Below are positions 1-13,075 of a stretch of DNA of 64,000 nucleotides, piece by piece. Below the pieces are notes generated by a model. That model made no database searches. It worked only from the letters and a program-made list of their open reading frames with translations, and was not told the origin of the DNA. The stretch's first letter is position 1. Each line of letters starts with the position of its first letter. Source of the DNA: Ptiloglossa arizonensis (taxonomy: Eukaryota > Arthropoda > Insecta > Hymenoptera > Colletidae); contig NC_135055.1 in the NCBI RefSeq assembly GCF_051014685.1, positions 18,216,001 through 18,280,000 of the forward strand, in the 5' to 3' direction. Made by a program: the position numbers and the translations under genes.

Positions 1-329
1 ACGTGACAATGGTTGTCGTTGCTAGTTTCCAGAGAATCTGTACGTAAATTACAGTGTTCGAGGAATATCTACAGGAAGGAAGGAAAAGGGAATTTCTAAC
101 GAGGCCTGAAAAATAATTGGAAAAACAAGTTGCTTCCAAGAGAAATCATCTTCGATATATCTTGACTCCGCGGACCTTTAATGGCAATTTTCTGCCGACT
201 TGACCCAAATTGGTGGTTCAACGACAGCAGTTTCACAAGCTCTCAACGCCCGGAGTGATGGTTTCCACTGAAAACGACACGATTCCAAACCGGATCCGGA
301 ACGTTCGATTTTTCCACGGTTTTCCTGGT
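1..329. other. No feature seen
   Basis: AT-rich unique sequence before the 250-bp array. Nothing coding can be supported. Confidence 0.5.
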
Positions 330-1900
330 TAATTACGCTATCCTTGTTGGTAATATTTACCAACAATCCGGTACGAAGATACTGGAAACACCATCGCACA
401 TTTTTATTCGTATCTGATTCAAAATTTTATCCAACTGATTCGATAACTATCGTACTCGTAAATTAATATCAAAGTAAAAAGAAAATATCTTGTGCTGGAT
501 GATTTACCAAAGCTCTTCGATTCGAACCAGAAAAAAACTTTCACTCATCGTTGAGTTTCTCCACGAGCTCGAACCCCTCTTCCTCGACAGTACGCGTTTA
601 ATTACACTACCTTGATTAATAATATATACCAGCAATTATAATCGGTACAAAACACGTTTAATTACACTACCTCGATTAATAACATATACCAATAACTACA
701 GTCGTTACAAAAATACTGGAAACACTATCACATATTTCTGTCCGTGCTCAATACAAATTTGTACAAAGAAATCCAATGTTAAAAGTTTCAAAAAAAAAAA
801 AACAAAGTACCATCTTTTCAGTAATTTTCCAAAGCTCTTCAATTCGAACCAGAGAAACTTTCCCTCTCAGTAGAGTTTCTCCTCGAGCTCGTATAATTAC
901 ACCACTTCGATTAATAACATATACCAACAGTTCCAATCGTTACAAAAATACTGGAACCACTACCACGCATTTGTACAAATTAATTTGTAACATTATACAA
1001 ACATATACGTACAAATAAATCCAATATTAAAACTTCCAAAAAAAAAGAAAAAAGAAAACTAAATCCCATCTTTTCAGTAATTTTCCAAAGCTCTTCAATT
1101 CGAACCAGAGAAACTTTCCCTCTCAGTAGAGTTTCTCCTCGAGCTCGTATAATTACACCACCTCGATTAATAACATATACCAACAGTTCCAATCGTTACA
1201 AAAATACTGGAACCACTACCACGCATTTGTACAAATTAATTTGTAACATTATACAAACATGTACGTACAAATAAATCCAATGTTAAAAGCCCCCCCAAAA
1301 AAAGAAAACTAAATCCCATCTTTTCAGTAATTTTCCAAAGCTCTTCAATTCGAACCAAAGAAACTTTCCCTCTCCGTAGAGTTTCTCCGCAAACTCTTAT
1401 AATTACACCACCTCGATTAATAACATATACCAACAGTTCCAATCGTTACAAAAATACTGGAAACACTACCACGCATTTGTACAAATTAATTTGTAACATT
1501 ATACAAACATGTACGTACAAATAAATCCAATGTTAAAAGCCCCCCCAAAAAAAAACTAAATCCCATCTTTTCAGTAATTTTCCAAAGCTCTTCAATTCGA
1601 ACCAAAGAAACTTTCCCTCTCCGTAGAGTTTCTCCGCAAACTCTTATAATTACACCACCTCGATTAATAACATATACCAACAGTTCCAATCGTTACAAAA
1701 ATACTGGAACCACTACCACGCATTTTTACAAATTAATTTGTAACATTATACAAACATGTACGTACAAATAAATCCAATGTTAAAAGCCCCCCCAAAAAAA
1801 GAAAACTAAATCCCATCTTTTCAGTAATTTTCCAAAGCTCTTCAATTCGAACCGGAAGGAAAAAAACTTTCACTCTCGGTAGAGTTTCTCCGGCGAGGTC
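330..1900. repeat. Tandem array, about 250-bp unit, about six copies
   Basis: The landmark CCTCGATTAATAACATATAC recurs at spacings of about 256, 250 and 247 bp, each time followed by CGTTACAAAAATACTGGAA. The first copies (330-740) and the last (1850-1900) are diverged; the central three are nearly identical. Each unit holds an A-tract or C-tract of variable length. The 60-80-codon open frames here recur in each unit and are not genes. Confidence 0.9.
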
Positions 1901-2654
1901 GTGTCCCTCTTGTTCGACACCCAGTACACGTACGCAAAAATACGGTCAGCCACGGATCGATAAGCGCGACGACACAATCGACGATTAATAATTGCGTCGC
2001 GCGAGCGACTACTCGTCGAGGATCCTATCAACACGGACGAGCATCAGGAAAATCGTTTTCCAACGCGCTGGAACGTACAATCGTCGCTTATTATTGGACC
2101 CGTTGAAACGGTATCGTGGCTCGTTACCCGCGTTGCATCGGGCTAATTCCACGCGAGATTTGTACTCGGTGTACGGAAGGAAATTGGCTCCCCCGGCTTC
2201 AAGACGCCCTAATAAGGAGACGACGATATTCAGACATGTCCGAGGAACGACAAACGTTACGCGCGGATACGCCCGCGGCAGCCAGCGGGCTGCCGGAAAA
2301 CAGAAAACGGAATGTTCCAATTTAGTAAATTGCGGACTTTTCCGAGCCAGTTCGCTTCCACGTTCTTTGGATAACGTTCGCGGCCCCGGTTTCAAAGACG
2401 TCCGTGTTTCGTTGCACCTTTAACGTCGCGAAAGTTTCACGAGCTACGAGTGGCCCTACCACGACTACGGTTATTACAGCCTGGCACAGAAAATACATTA
2501 ATTCGACGATAATTGCGAACAAAATGTAATCTCGAACACGCGGATACCTTTCACCTACTGAATTAACGGCTGGTGGAAAGTGTTTGAATTAATTTCGTAA
2601 TTTACTTCGCGGCGATTACGTTCGCCAACGGGGGTGTGGGAAATAAATTAGCGA
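1901..2654. other. Unique GC-richer spacer, no gene called
   Basis: Both strands are open for 120-140 codons at 1990-2425 because of CpG-rich composition. No splice sites, domains or low-complexity signatures support coding. Confidence 0.4.
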
Positions 2655-3760
2655 AGAATCGTAGAGTAGTGTAGGGTAGCTAAATAGTTAATGCATCTTT
2701 TGTGTGTGTGTTTTTTTATCAAAAAGATTATATTTCTGTGGAAGAGGTTATGATTGTATGTATCTGTAAAAAATACAAGAAATTTAGAATAAGGTAAGGT
2801 AGCTAAATAGTTAATGTACCTTATGTGTGTGTGTGTTTTTTTACCAAAGAGATTATATTTCTGTGGAAGAGGTTAAGATTGTATGTATCTGTAAAAAATA
2901 CAAGTAAAGAACTTTAGAATAGGGTAAGATAGCTAAATAGTTAATGTACCTTATGTGTGTGTGTGTGTGTGTCTTTTTACCAAAAAGATTATATTTTTGT
3001 GGAAGAAGTTAAGATTGTATGTATCTGTAAAAAATATAAGGTAAGAACTTTAAAGTAGTGTAGGGTAGCTAAATAGTTAATGTATCTTTTGTGTGTGTGT
3101 GTTTTTTTATCAAAGAGATTATAATTCTGTAGAAGAGGTTATGATGATATGTATCTGTAAAAAATACAAGTAAAGAACTTTAGAATAAGGTAAGGTAGCT
3201 AAATAGTTAATGTATCTTTTGTGTGTGTGTGTTTTTTTATCAAAAAGATTATATTTCTGTGGAAGAGGTTAAGATTGTATGTATCTGTAAAAAATACAAG
3301 AAATTTAGAATAAGGTAAGGTAGCTAAATAGTTAATGTACCTTATGTGTGTGTGTGTTTTTTTTTTTTACCAAAGAGATTATATTTCTGTGGAAGTGGTT
3401 AAGATTGTACGTACGTATAAAAAATACAAGTAAAGAATGTTAGAGTAGTGAAGGTAACTAAATAGTTAATGTACTTTATGTATGTGTTTTTTTTTCTTAC
3501 CGAAGAGATTATATTTCTGTGGAAGTGGTTAAGATAGTACGTACGTATAAAAAATACAAGTAAAGAATGTTAGAGTAGTGAAGGTAGCTAAATAGTTAAT
3601 GTACTTTATGTGTATGTTTTTTTTCTCTCACCAAAGAGATTATATTTCTGTTGGAAGTGATTAAGATTGTATGCACGTGTATAAAATATAAGCGAAGAAA
3701 CTTAAAGCAGTGCAGGGAAGTTAAATGGTTAACGTACCTGGTGTATCTTTTTCTTTTTTA
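2655..3760. repeat. Tandem array, about 130-bp unit, nine copies, with embedded (GT)n and T-runs
   Basis: GCTAAATAGTTAATG recurs near 2680, 2804, 2934, 3070, 3200, 3327, 3459 and 3590, with a decayed copy near 3722. Each unit carries a GT microsatellite of different length followed by a T-run, then a GATTATATTTCTGTGGAAG block. Copies decay toward the right edge. Confidence 0.9.
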
Positions 3761-4089
3761 ACAAAATAATTGTATTCTTCCGAAAGTGGATAGAATTATT
3801 TTACTTGGCCACGGGTGTGTAGTCAACAACAGTGTTGCCCAACTACACGAGTAAGAGTTGCGTAATATCACCGTAGCGACTCACATTAAATCGTATCTGA
3901 CTTTTTCGCTATCGCACTTTTTATAATTCGATATACAATATTTATCACTCCGATTTTCGTATTTCCAGACTATGCAGTTATGTATATCTCGGAGATAATC
4001 GAAATCGCACGACTCGTAACGCGAATAAAAATAACGACACGTAGGAACGTATTGTAATGTATCCAAAGTCGGTTCAAGAATCGGGCAAA

Positions 4090-4500
4090 ATTAAAAGTAT
4101 CTAAAATCTCTGCTATAATTTCCTATTCACAGATTGTGTAATTACACATTTCCACGCGTACAATTACTTACACGTACATATATATATAAAACTATTTCAA
4201 TTAGAAACTGAATTTTGATTCGTTTTCTCTGTATACTCGTTGCACCGTGCCACGGTATAAAAATTGTACGTAACAAAAACTACCTGAAATCGTGCTATAA
4301 TTCAATATTCATAGATTATGTAATTACACCCTCCCAAGCGTACAATTACAAATAAACAGAACTATTTCAATAAGAAATTGAATTCTGATTCGTTTTCTCT
4401 ACGCATTAATTACATCGCGAAGACATAAAAATTACGCAAAGCAAAGATATCTAAAATCGCGATATAATTTCCTATTCGCGGAGTGTGCAATTATCTCGTA
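4090..4500. repeat. Diverged three-copy repeat, about 180-bp unit
   Basis: Versions of GCTATAATTTCCTATTCACAG followed by TGTGTAATTACAC occur near 4112, 4291 and 4461, with ACTATTTCAATTAGAAACTG between them. Confidence 0.7.
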
Positions 4501-5964
4501 CCTCGTTCGTTCGATGCATCCCTCTCGCGTATGCACTTTCATTCGATGGTTCAACACTGCACCTACCATGGAGTATCAATTTGACACGTTTCGAACTTCT
4601 TTTAAAAATTGCTCAATTATCAACGGTATCTCTGCCTACAATATTCGTAGACAATTATCAAAATGGACAACTAATGGTACTAGTCGATTAATTCACCCTT
4701 TCCCCGTCCAACATCGAAGATACGTGTATTATCCGATACAAAGAGTAACAAGTTGTAGTGTTAGGAACGACGTGCAGGAAAGACGCCTAATATCGCGGGA
4801 TATTTTCTAGAACACCCCCAAGTCGCTCTAAAAGTGGACTTTTTGTTGGACGAGGCAGCTTTCCCGTCCGAGACTCCGAGAGCGGGTTGATAATAAATTC
4901 ACAGAGAAGCAAAACACGTTGCGGACGGTATCAAGGGGAGCGAATGCTAATTAACCGGTCTTTCGCGACGTCGACCGCCGAAAGATTTTATTTTAAACCG
5001 TTCCAATGGCCTTCCAAAGGCGTATTATTTAAGCTGCCGCGCTGAAGACCGTCGCGAGCAAATTGCTCGAGCGCGACGGAACCTTTTAGCGTGTTTTAGA
5101 ATGCGGAAATTTGCACATCGTTTGCATATCATTACGCGAGTCGCGAAAGAAACGCGAACCCTGTCTCGCGCGTGTCGTGGCCGTCCATGCATATACGTAT
5201 TTTCGTATACAATTTTTATTTTTATTTTTTTTTTTTTTCCTTTTCTTTCGTTCGTTTTATTTCTCTTTATTTCTTTTCCTTTTTTTCTCTTTTTTTCTCC
5301 GGTTGTTTGCGAGCCGCGCCGAAGTTTTCCAAACAGAATTACCCGTCGTTCCGTGTGACATTGTCGACTCTTTAAAATTGCGTTTGCGTCATCGCGAGAG
5401 CAAATGTTTTGCAACATCCGAAGAAAATAACGTTCAGCGGGGACGAACGCTGAATCCGCGTTTCAAAATCGTCGATTCCGCTGGACACCGAGGTGAGGAT
5501 CCATCGAGGTGGACGTGTTTCCTCCGGATAACGTTCGAGTTCGGCTGGCTGCAGCGTGGAAACGAGTCTATCGCCGAGGAAAGCTCTGTGAAACGAGCTT
5601 GCCAGCCTTTTGTCGGACCGGACCGGGCGAAAACGTCTGCACAGACGTTTCAGCCGCGGCGACACAATTTTCCTCGACGAACGAATACATAAAACGTATT
5701 TATACGCATTTAAATGCACGCCGAGCGAGTTTGCGGGTTGACAAAGCGGCCGGGAGCCGCGCGCCGAAGGATTTCATTAAAACCCGCGGGCCAAAGCGAA
5801 GCGAGCGCGATGAAAGCCGAAAAGCCGACTCGAATTCTCGAAACAGAGTTACCGCGTTTCGAACAGAAGCGGGGGACTGGTCGACGAATTTTTATCCTGC
5901 TCGAACACTTCCAAGTGGGAGGTTCCAATATTTCGTTGATATAATTTCAATATCGTTCGAATAG
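4501..5964. other. Unique spacer with a T/C-rich tract
   Basis: A plus-strand pyrimidine tract lies at about 5210-5300. Several overlapping frames of 115-193 codons on both strands are chance results of CpG-rich composition, and none has a recognisable motif. Confidence 0.4.
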
Positions 5965-6560
5965 CTCAACACTTGAATAGCATTCGGATGTACGACTGTT
6001 TGAATACTCGACCATTTGAATACTCGACCATTTGAATATTCGACCATTCAAATACTTGATCATTCGAATACTCCACCATTTCAATATTCGACCACTTAAA
6101 TAGTTGGCCATTTAAATATTCGACCATTTGAATACTCGACCATTTAAATATTCGACCATTTGAATACTCGACCATTTGAATATTCGACCACTTAAATAGT
6201 TGGCCATTTGGATACTCGACCATTTGAATATTCGACCATTCGAATACTTGATCACTCGAATACTCGACCATTTCAATATTCGACCATTTAAATAGTTGGC
6301 CATTTGAATATTCGACCATTTGAATACTCGACCATTTGAATATTCGACCATTCGAATATTCGACCACTTAAATAGTTGGCCATTTGAATACTCGACCATT
6401 AGAATAGTCGACCACTTAAATAGTCGGCCATTTGAATACTCGACCATTAGAATATTCGACCACTTAAATAGTGGGCCATTTGAATACTCCACCACTTGAA
6501 TACTCAACCATTCAAATATTCGATCATTCGAATACTCGACCATTTGAATACCATTCGAAT
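5965..6560. repeat. 15-bp minisatellite, about 40 copies
   Basis: The monomer is TCGACCATTTGAATA with variants (CTTAAATAGTTGGCC, CATTCGAATACTTGA). The period is a multiple of three and lacks stops on the minus strand, which creates artificial open frames of 133 and 143 codons reading (MVEYSNGRIFKWS)n. Confidence 0.95.
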
Positions 6561-8049
6561 ATTTTGTCCCCTAATCAAGTATTTAAATATTTTCAGTATC
6601 AAGTTCCTTAAGTCTGTCCTCAACTTTAGTTTTGTTCAAAGCACTTCGTCACCGATACATCGTACAATATATCCATTTCAATAAAGGAAATTCTTTTTAG
6701 AAAGAACGAAGGAAACTAATCAACACCGTATTTATGCGATAATATTCAAAAATTTATATTCGAATTAGTATTCAAATAACTACGAACCATTCGAATAATT
6801 CCAGTTCTAGTTCAAAGTCTCCCTCGAAGATTTTTTTCTTTCTTTCCTCACACATCGAACGTATAATTATACAGTGACAAAAAGACGTGCGTCAGAGATA
6901 TTGCAACCAAGAAACGATAAATAATGAATCACGTAAATAACTGTTCGAGAGAATATATTACTACACGATAACAGACCGCAATGCCGAGAGAACTTTTGCA
7001 CACGAGGGGGACAGGGGGGGGGATAAGAAATCTTTTACGGACTCGTACGCAACATTTCGCTTTCTCATGTCCGCGTATTTGTCTTCGCGTTGCATGAAAT
7101 TCAAATCGCAAGGAATTTGCAGAGTTGGTCTCGCAAGTAGCCATCACACGGAACTGCATCGAGGAACTGCATCGATTTACTTCTAATTTGTATTCCATTA
7201 CGTATTTTCAAATAGTGCTCTGTAATCGTAACGAATACCCTTCGATATTACATACAATACTTGCGAAGATTAATGAATATATAGAAGGAAAAAATATTCG
7301 ATCACGTAGAAAAAATATTTGCAACTGTCTCGTCCCAAGAACAGTTTCAATACTTCGAAATCTTTCCAACGTTCGTGAACTCTGATACCAAACTGTTCTC
7401 TAGATAGCCGATACGTAAAATGTTAATGATATGCACTCGTTATGCTAATTTCTCCTTCTTTTTCAAACATCATAGATCATTTCATAATTTTAATAATTTA
7501 AACCGATCGGTACCTACCATCGATTAAAAAATATGTGATTATTTGACAAGAGAAATAAAGATACTCGCGATTGTGCATAAATTCGAACGAAAAATAATTC
7601 GTTGTATCGTCTTTTGCAAAATGTTGACGATAAAGGTGATAAATATAATTCTTTCATTTCCCCGTTAAATTTTTCTCACCAATACGTGGAACATTAACAG
7701 AAGAGACGGTAAAAAATTTATTACAAAAACTTCCATGTGTCTTGGATAGTTTTCGAAGTAACATCAGGGGAATGAAAGTTCGGAGGATAGCTATGCTCTT
7801 TAAACTCGAGTTATCAAGGTTAAACAGAGATACGTGTCCTTTACTTTTTGTCACTTTACGATGTGCAAAGTTTCATCAAAATTGTCGAGGAGGGGGAAGA
7901 CCCTTCACGGATGTTCCTTGTTAGGGTGGCAGGATACTTCTGCGACCAACTGTATATCACCAATATTCGCGCATTGTACGTACAACCTCGTCCATAAGTA
8001 TCACGATACCTTATACATTAAAAAAAAAAAAAAAACAGTGAAAACCGTT
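6561..8049. other. Unique AT-rich spacer, no gene called
   Basis: No supported coding sequence. The section 7660-7930 has unrelated open frames on both strands and could be a decayed dispersed element, but I cannot show it. Confidence 0.4.
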
Positions 8050-8460
8050 TCGAGAAAAAAATTTGTTGCGTTATTTTTGAGAGCCCCAACTATCCTTTCG
8101 TATGATAGGAAATTTCAATTTTCTTCTCCCGACAAAAGTGAACCCTTTTTATTTCGTTCCAGCGGATCATACATTTGTCCGTAATACTCTTCCAATGTGA
8201 CTCTTTAATATTATTTTTAAGCCTTTGAGCCACCGTTTCGAATTAAAAAATATTTCAATTTTTTGCCCCATCGCGAAGATAACCCCGCAATATTCGTTCC
8301 ATCAGCGGATCGTGCATTTATTCGCGAAACATTTCCAACGTGACTTTTTTAATATTATTTCCTAGGGCTCGGTACGTCGTTTTATGTATAAAGAAAATTT
8401 CCATTTTTCTCCCAACGCAAAACTGACGTTTCAATATTTCGTTCCACGCGCGATAGTTAC
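8050..8460. repeat. Diverged two-and-a-half-copy repeat, about 155-bp unit
   Basis: Shared landmarks are a TTCGTTCCA(T)CAGCGGATC-type block (near 8153 and 8297), CCAATGTGACT or CCAACGTGACT (near 8191 and 8336), TTTAATATTATTT, and a following TTTCAATTTT or TTTCCATTTT block. Confidence 0.65.
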
Positions 8461-8544
8461 CCACTTCCTTCGAGACGTAAAATATTAAACTCGGGGAATA
8501 TTTCTACGAGTCTTTGGACAAGTTTACAATTTTAAATACACTCC

Positions 8545-8612
8545 CTACACAAGTGCCCGAATATTTCTGAACGTGCACCTACACAAGTGCCCGAATATTT
8601 CTGAACGTGCAC
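8545..8612. repeat. Perfect 34-bp tandem duplication
   Basis: The unit starting CTACACAAGTGCCCGAATAT and ending GAACGTGCAC occurs twice in a row without a mismatch, so it is recent. Confidence 0.95.
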
Positions 8613-9369
8613 CTACCCAACGCGGACGCATCGATTCGCTTCCGTTTGCGTGCTAGATGGAACAAATCCCCGTAACCTTGAACAAAAAGAATAATCTCGT
8701 TACAGGTATCATCGTTACAGCATCGGTGCAATTTGGCTCGATATCCCCTTGTCAAGCTTCACGCGAATTCGTCACGTGTCGGGTCGCGTTTCACGGCACG
8801 CGACGTCGTGAATAATTCACGTCGATCGAGAATACGTGCAAAATTCAACAACGAATCTTCCCACCCCCTCCAAAAATCCCGAAAATATTCGTAAACCATC
8901 TACCATGTCCCTTTGCGAGCATTGTAATCGCCTGGCGTTACAAGATCGCGAATAAATCTCGTTCAACGAACTTTTTCCCGGTGGATAATTTACGAGAACG
9001 TCCCGGAACGAACCCGACTTCCGTTCTATCGCTCATAAGCATTTGCCTCGAACTTCCTTTCACGAGCAAAGGCGACGAGTTCCCCGAAAAATCCGCGACC
9101 CGTGGATAAATCACAAATCCCACGAGCGAAACGCTCGTACGTACGCCGCGTTTGATCACGAATACGGTCCGAGTCGTAGATTTTATATACCGTATATTGG
9201 TACAATGTAGATCGATGTTCTGGCTCATTGAAACTACAGAGAGGGGGGCAAATACTCGGCGAGCGCGGTGAGCGTAGAGTGTACACTCCGGTCTATAAAT
9301 CACCGGAACGCTCGATGAATGCGGAATAGGAACCGATGTTGCGAAACCTCGCGAGAAAATTTTGATTTA

Positions 9370-9610
9370 CGATCGAGGATCGATGAACGATCAGTGGAGA
9401 AGCTAGATATTAAAAATTGATAATACGGGGCATGGAGAGTTTGCCAGTGAAAAAAATGATTAATACGGTGATCGATCATCGGAGATTTTGCGAGTTAACG
9501 ATTAATTAATCGGGGATCGACCGTTGGAGATTTCGCGGGTTGAACATCGATTGTACGGCGATCGACGAACGAAGATTTTGCGAGTTAAAAATTAACAATA
9601 ACAGGATCGA
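9370..9610. repeat. Diverged repeat of about 60-70 bp, three to four copies
   Basis: GGAGATTTTGCGAGTTAA, GGAGATTTCGCGGGTTGAA and GAAGATTTTGCGAGTTAAA recur, each preceded by a GATCGA-rich block. Confidence 0.65.
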
Positions 9611-9884
9611 TGTCTATACACCAGTCGCGTTATTCGGTTCCGGGGTTGCGTTAACCATCTGTGCTCACAATGTTGTCTCTACACCAACATTGTGCTTTAC
9701 ACTGTAAAGTTTGCGAAGTTTCTCTTGAAGCGGTGCTCGATGACTGTGGTACATTAATATTTCCATTAATTTTCGATCGGATAGTGGATGATACGTTCTT
9801 GAAGAATGAATCACAGTTATCGAATACCGTCTAAAGAATAACCTTTCCATAGAGTACAGTATCGATGCAACTGGCATTCAAAGT

Positions 9885-11230
9885 GCAAAGAAACGAGTGC
9901 AAAAGGTTAGAAAAATAAATTGCTACTTCCTTCCAGGCTAAGAATACTTTTCGAACGAATTTATCACAATTATCGAACACCGTCTCAAAAACAAATTTTC
10001 CTTGAAGTACAGTATCGGTGCAACTGGCAGTCCAAGTGCCAAGAAACGAATGCAGAAGGTTAGAAAAATAAATTGCTGCTTCGTTTCAGGCTAAGAGCAC
10101 TTTTCGTACTAATTTATCACAATTATCGAACACCAAGAACAACTTCTCCACAGTGTCAATGGAACTGGCATTCCAAGCGCAAGAAAACGAGTAGAAAAGT
10201 TTAAAAAAATAAATTGCTACTTCCTTCCAGACTAAGAATACTTTTCGAACGAATTTATCACAATTATCGAACACCGTCTCAAAAACAACTTTTCCTTGAA
10301 GTACAGTATCGGTGCAACTGGCAGTCCAAGTGCCAAGAAACGAATGCAGAAGGTTAGAAAAATAAAATGGTGCTTCGTTTCAGGCTAAGAGCACTTTTCG
10401 AACTAATTTATCACAATTATCGAACACCAAGAACAACTTCTCCCCAGTGTCAATGGAACTGACATTTCAAGTGCAAAAAATCAAGTACAAAAGGTTAGAA
10501 AAATAAAATGCTACTTCCTTCCAGACTAAGAATACTTTCAGAACAAATTTATCACAATTATCGAACACCAAGAACAACTTCTCCCCAGTGTCAATGGAAC
10601 TGGCATTCCAAGTGCAAAAAATCAAGTACAAAAGGTTAGAAAAATAAAATGCTACTTCCTTCCAGACTAAGAATACTTTCAGAACAAATTTATCACAATT
10701 ATCGAACACCAAGAACAACTTCTGCACAATATCAATGGAACTGGCATTTCAAGTGCAAAAAATCAAGTACAAAAGGTTAGAAAAATAAAATGCTACTTCC
10801 TTCCAGACTAAGAATACTTTCAGAACAAATTTATCACAATTATCGAACACCAAGAACAACTTCTCCACAGTATCAATGTAACTGGCATTTTAAGTGCAAA
10901 AAATCAAGTACAAAAGATTAGAAAAATAAATTGCTACTTCGTTCCAGACTAAGAATACTTTCAGAACAAATTTATCACAATTATCGAACACCAAGAACAA
11001 CTTCTCCACAGTATCAATGTAACTGGCATTTTAAGTGCAAAAAATCAAGTACAAAAGGTTAGAAAAATAAATTGCTACTTCGTTCCAGATTAAGAATACT
11101 TTCAGAACAAATTTATCACAATTATCGAACACCGAGAACAACTTCTCCCCAGTGTCAATGTAACTGGCATTTTAAGTGCAAAAAATCAAGTACAAAAGTT
11201 TAGAAAAAGAAATTGCTGCTTCGTTCCAGG
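9885..11230. repeat. Tandem array, about 141-bp unit, ten copies
   Basis: GGTTAGAAAAATAAA recurs at about 141-154-bp steps from 9905 to 11199, followed by GCTACTTCCTTCCAG and then TTTATCACAATTATCGAACA. The earliest copies alternate between two variants about 295 bp apart (with CGTCTCAAAAACAA or CCAAGAACAACTTC); later copies are nearly identical. The block TACTTCCTTCCAG looks like a consensus 3' splice site on the plus strand in every copy. Confidence 0.92.
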
Positions 11231-12059
11231 GTACAAAAACGTTTCTCGAAGCTGTCGAAGCGGAAGAGCATTGTGAGAGGAAAATTTGTTCTTCGACGTG
11301 ACGTGGCTCGGGTGTCTCTCCGGGTTAATTTCCATCGTGGACGACTGACAACGTTCCGCGCGTTCATTGCCATGGTGACTGTCACCGCATGCGCCATCCG
11401 ACGCTTCAAATTTGCGATATTACGGAAGCTCTAGCGAGCCTGGGTGCCGCGCGAATGCCCAAGGTCGCGCGTTTGACCCAGAAAAACAATGCTGAATGCG
11501 CCACTGCGCGCGATCCTGCACCGCATACCGTCGCCACCCAACTTCTTTGTGTTATCCGTACGAGGAGCCGCCTAATTCGGTGTCGTAAACTTCCTCGCGA
11601 CATTGCGAAACGATCCGAAATACTCACGGAAGCACGGGGGACAACAAGGTACCATTTCGAAGCTACACAATACGTCGCGTTGCACTCGAGCCAAACTAGT
11701 ACACACCCGTGATACACACGACCGTCATATTTTCCTTGATACTTTTATCGTTCGAAAATTGAATCGCGAATGTACGAAAAAGAAACAGCACGAAGAATCG
11801 TGAACGATAATTGAATTAATTCGAAGAACTGGTGCACGATTTAAGTGAAGATTGTGAGAGGAAGAGGTACCATTTTCGCCTAATACTTCGAACCGTAAAT
11901 AGAAATGGAATACGAAGAAGGAATAGAGAAATAGAAATCGAATACGATAGAATCTAGAATATGGTACTTACGCACGTGATGAGTGTAAGTGGATGTACGT
12001 AAAGGGAAAGAGTACCATTTTATGCGTCGCCTGGAAATTGAATTTTAATTGAATGCAGA

Positions 12060-12300
12060 TACGAGTTATAGATAAATCGGAGACCTTACCGGCGATTCGA
12101 TATCTCGAGACTGAAGATATCCCGAATCCAAAATACGATACCCGGTGTAAGAGAAGATACAATTATCCCAACCGATGGACGGAATTCGAATCAGGGCAAA
12201 CGGAAATACTAATCGGGTTTAGGTTAGATCGATCGCACACCTTACCGACAATTCGGTGTCCCAAGGTACGTAGATACCGCGAACCGAAAACGCGGTATCT
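12060..12300. repeat. Diverged duplication (about 165 bp apart) ending in a perfect 10-bp-arm hairpin
   Basis: ACCTTACCGGCGATTCG near 12084 and ACCTTACCGACAATTCG near 12240 begin two related blocks. The second block ends with AGATACCGCG (12272-12281) and its exact inverse CGCGGTATCT (12291-12300), separated by a 9-nt loop. Confidence 0.65.
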
Positions 12301-12914
12301 CTGTATAAAAAAAAAATAAATAAATATCCTCTATAGCTGCAGAGAAATAGGGTGTCAATAAACGAAAATAGAAAACAAATCGAGAGGTGCGTACATCTGA
12401 CGCGCGTTATCGATTCGATATAGTAATCTCGGTTACGCCGCAGAATGCAAAATCTGATACTCGAGCGAAAGTACAACGTAACGAGTCTTCACCCGATGGA
12501 TCTCTATCGGCGAGGTACGCGTTCCTTTAAGAATAGATCGCATTACCAATTTATCCGTCGCGGCCCAAAACACGGAATCGAAAATACTCGTACGTGGAGC
12601 CCTCCGAGCGAGAAGTGTTTCTCAACCGCACAGTCGCGCACAAGACCGCGAGACGTACACCGCGATCGAAATGTACACGTGCGTACCAGTGACAACACCA
12701 ACGCAAAGTATTCACCGTGTCGAATCCAAAGTACGTAACGTCCGATCGAGAGTTCGAATCGCACGAGAACTTGTCCAAAGTGCGTCCGGTCGCGTGGAAA
12801 TCGAGTATGACGCAACAGGGACGAAGGTGGCGTTAAAAGGTTCGCGAGTCGAACAGGTCCCCACCGCTACGTACCTGTGATATAAGGTAGATCGAGGCAA
12901 CACGCGAGACTGGC

Positions 12915-13075
12915 ACGTGAGTCCTCTCTCTCTTTCTTTCTCTCGCCACCTATCTCGCTCGCTCGCTTTCTCCTTCCTCTTATTTCCCGTTCCCTCTCCT
13001 TCTATCGTTTCCCGTTCCCACTCTCCTTTCCGGCTCCCTCTCTTTCTCCTTTCACCGTTCCGGCTCCCTCTCGTC
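12915..13075 (+). repeat. Pyrimidine-rich tract
   Basis: CTCTCTCTCTTTCTTTCTCT and repeated CCGTTCCGGCTCCCTCTC-type segments. This gives strong strand asymmetry inside a CpG-rich unique region. Confidence 0.85.

Noticed and set aside
748..1689. Repeated 62-70-codon minus-strand frames starting MELLVYVINR
   Set aside because: The same sequence occurs once per 250-bp repeat unit, with different tails after the homopolymer. They are repeat by-products.
5111..5964. Plus-strand frames of 193 and 151 codons
   Set aside because: They span a long T/C tract giving poly-Phe/Ser, and CpG-rich DNA. No splice or domain support.
5966..6543. Minus-strand open frames of 133 and 143 codons (MVEYSNGRIFKWS repeats)
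   Set aside because: A 15-bp minisatellite read in frame. No unique sequence, and alternative frames are equally open.
7650..7935. Possible transposase remnant
   Set aside because: Short frames on both strands, with no catalytic motif and no terminal repeats recognised.
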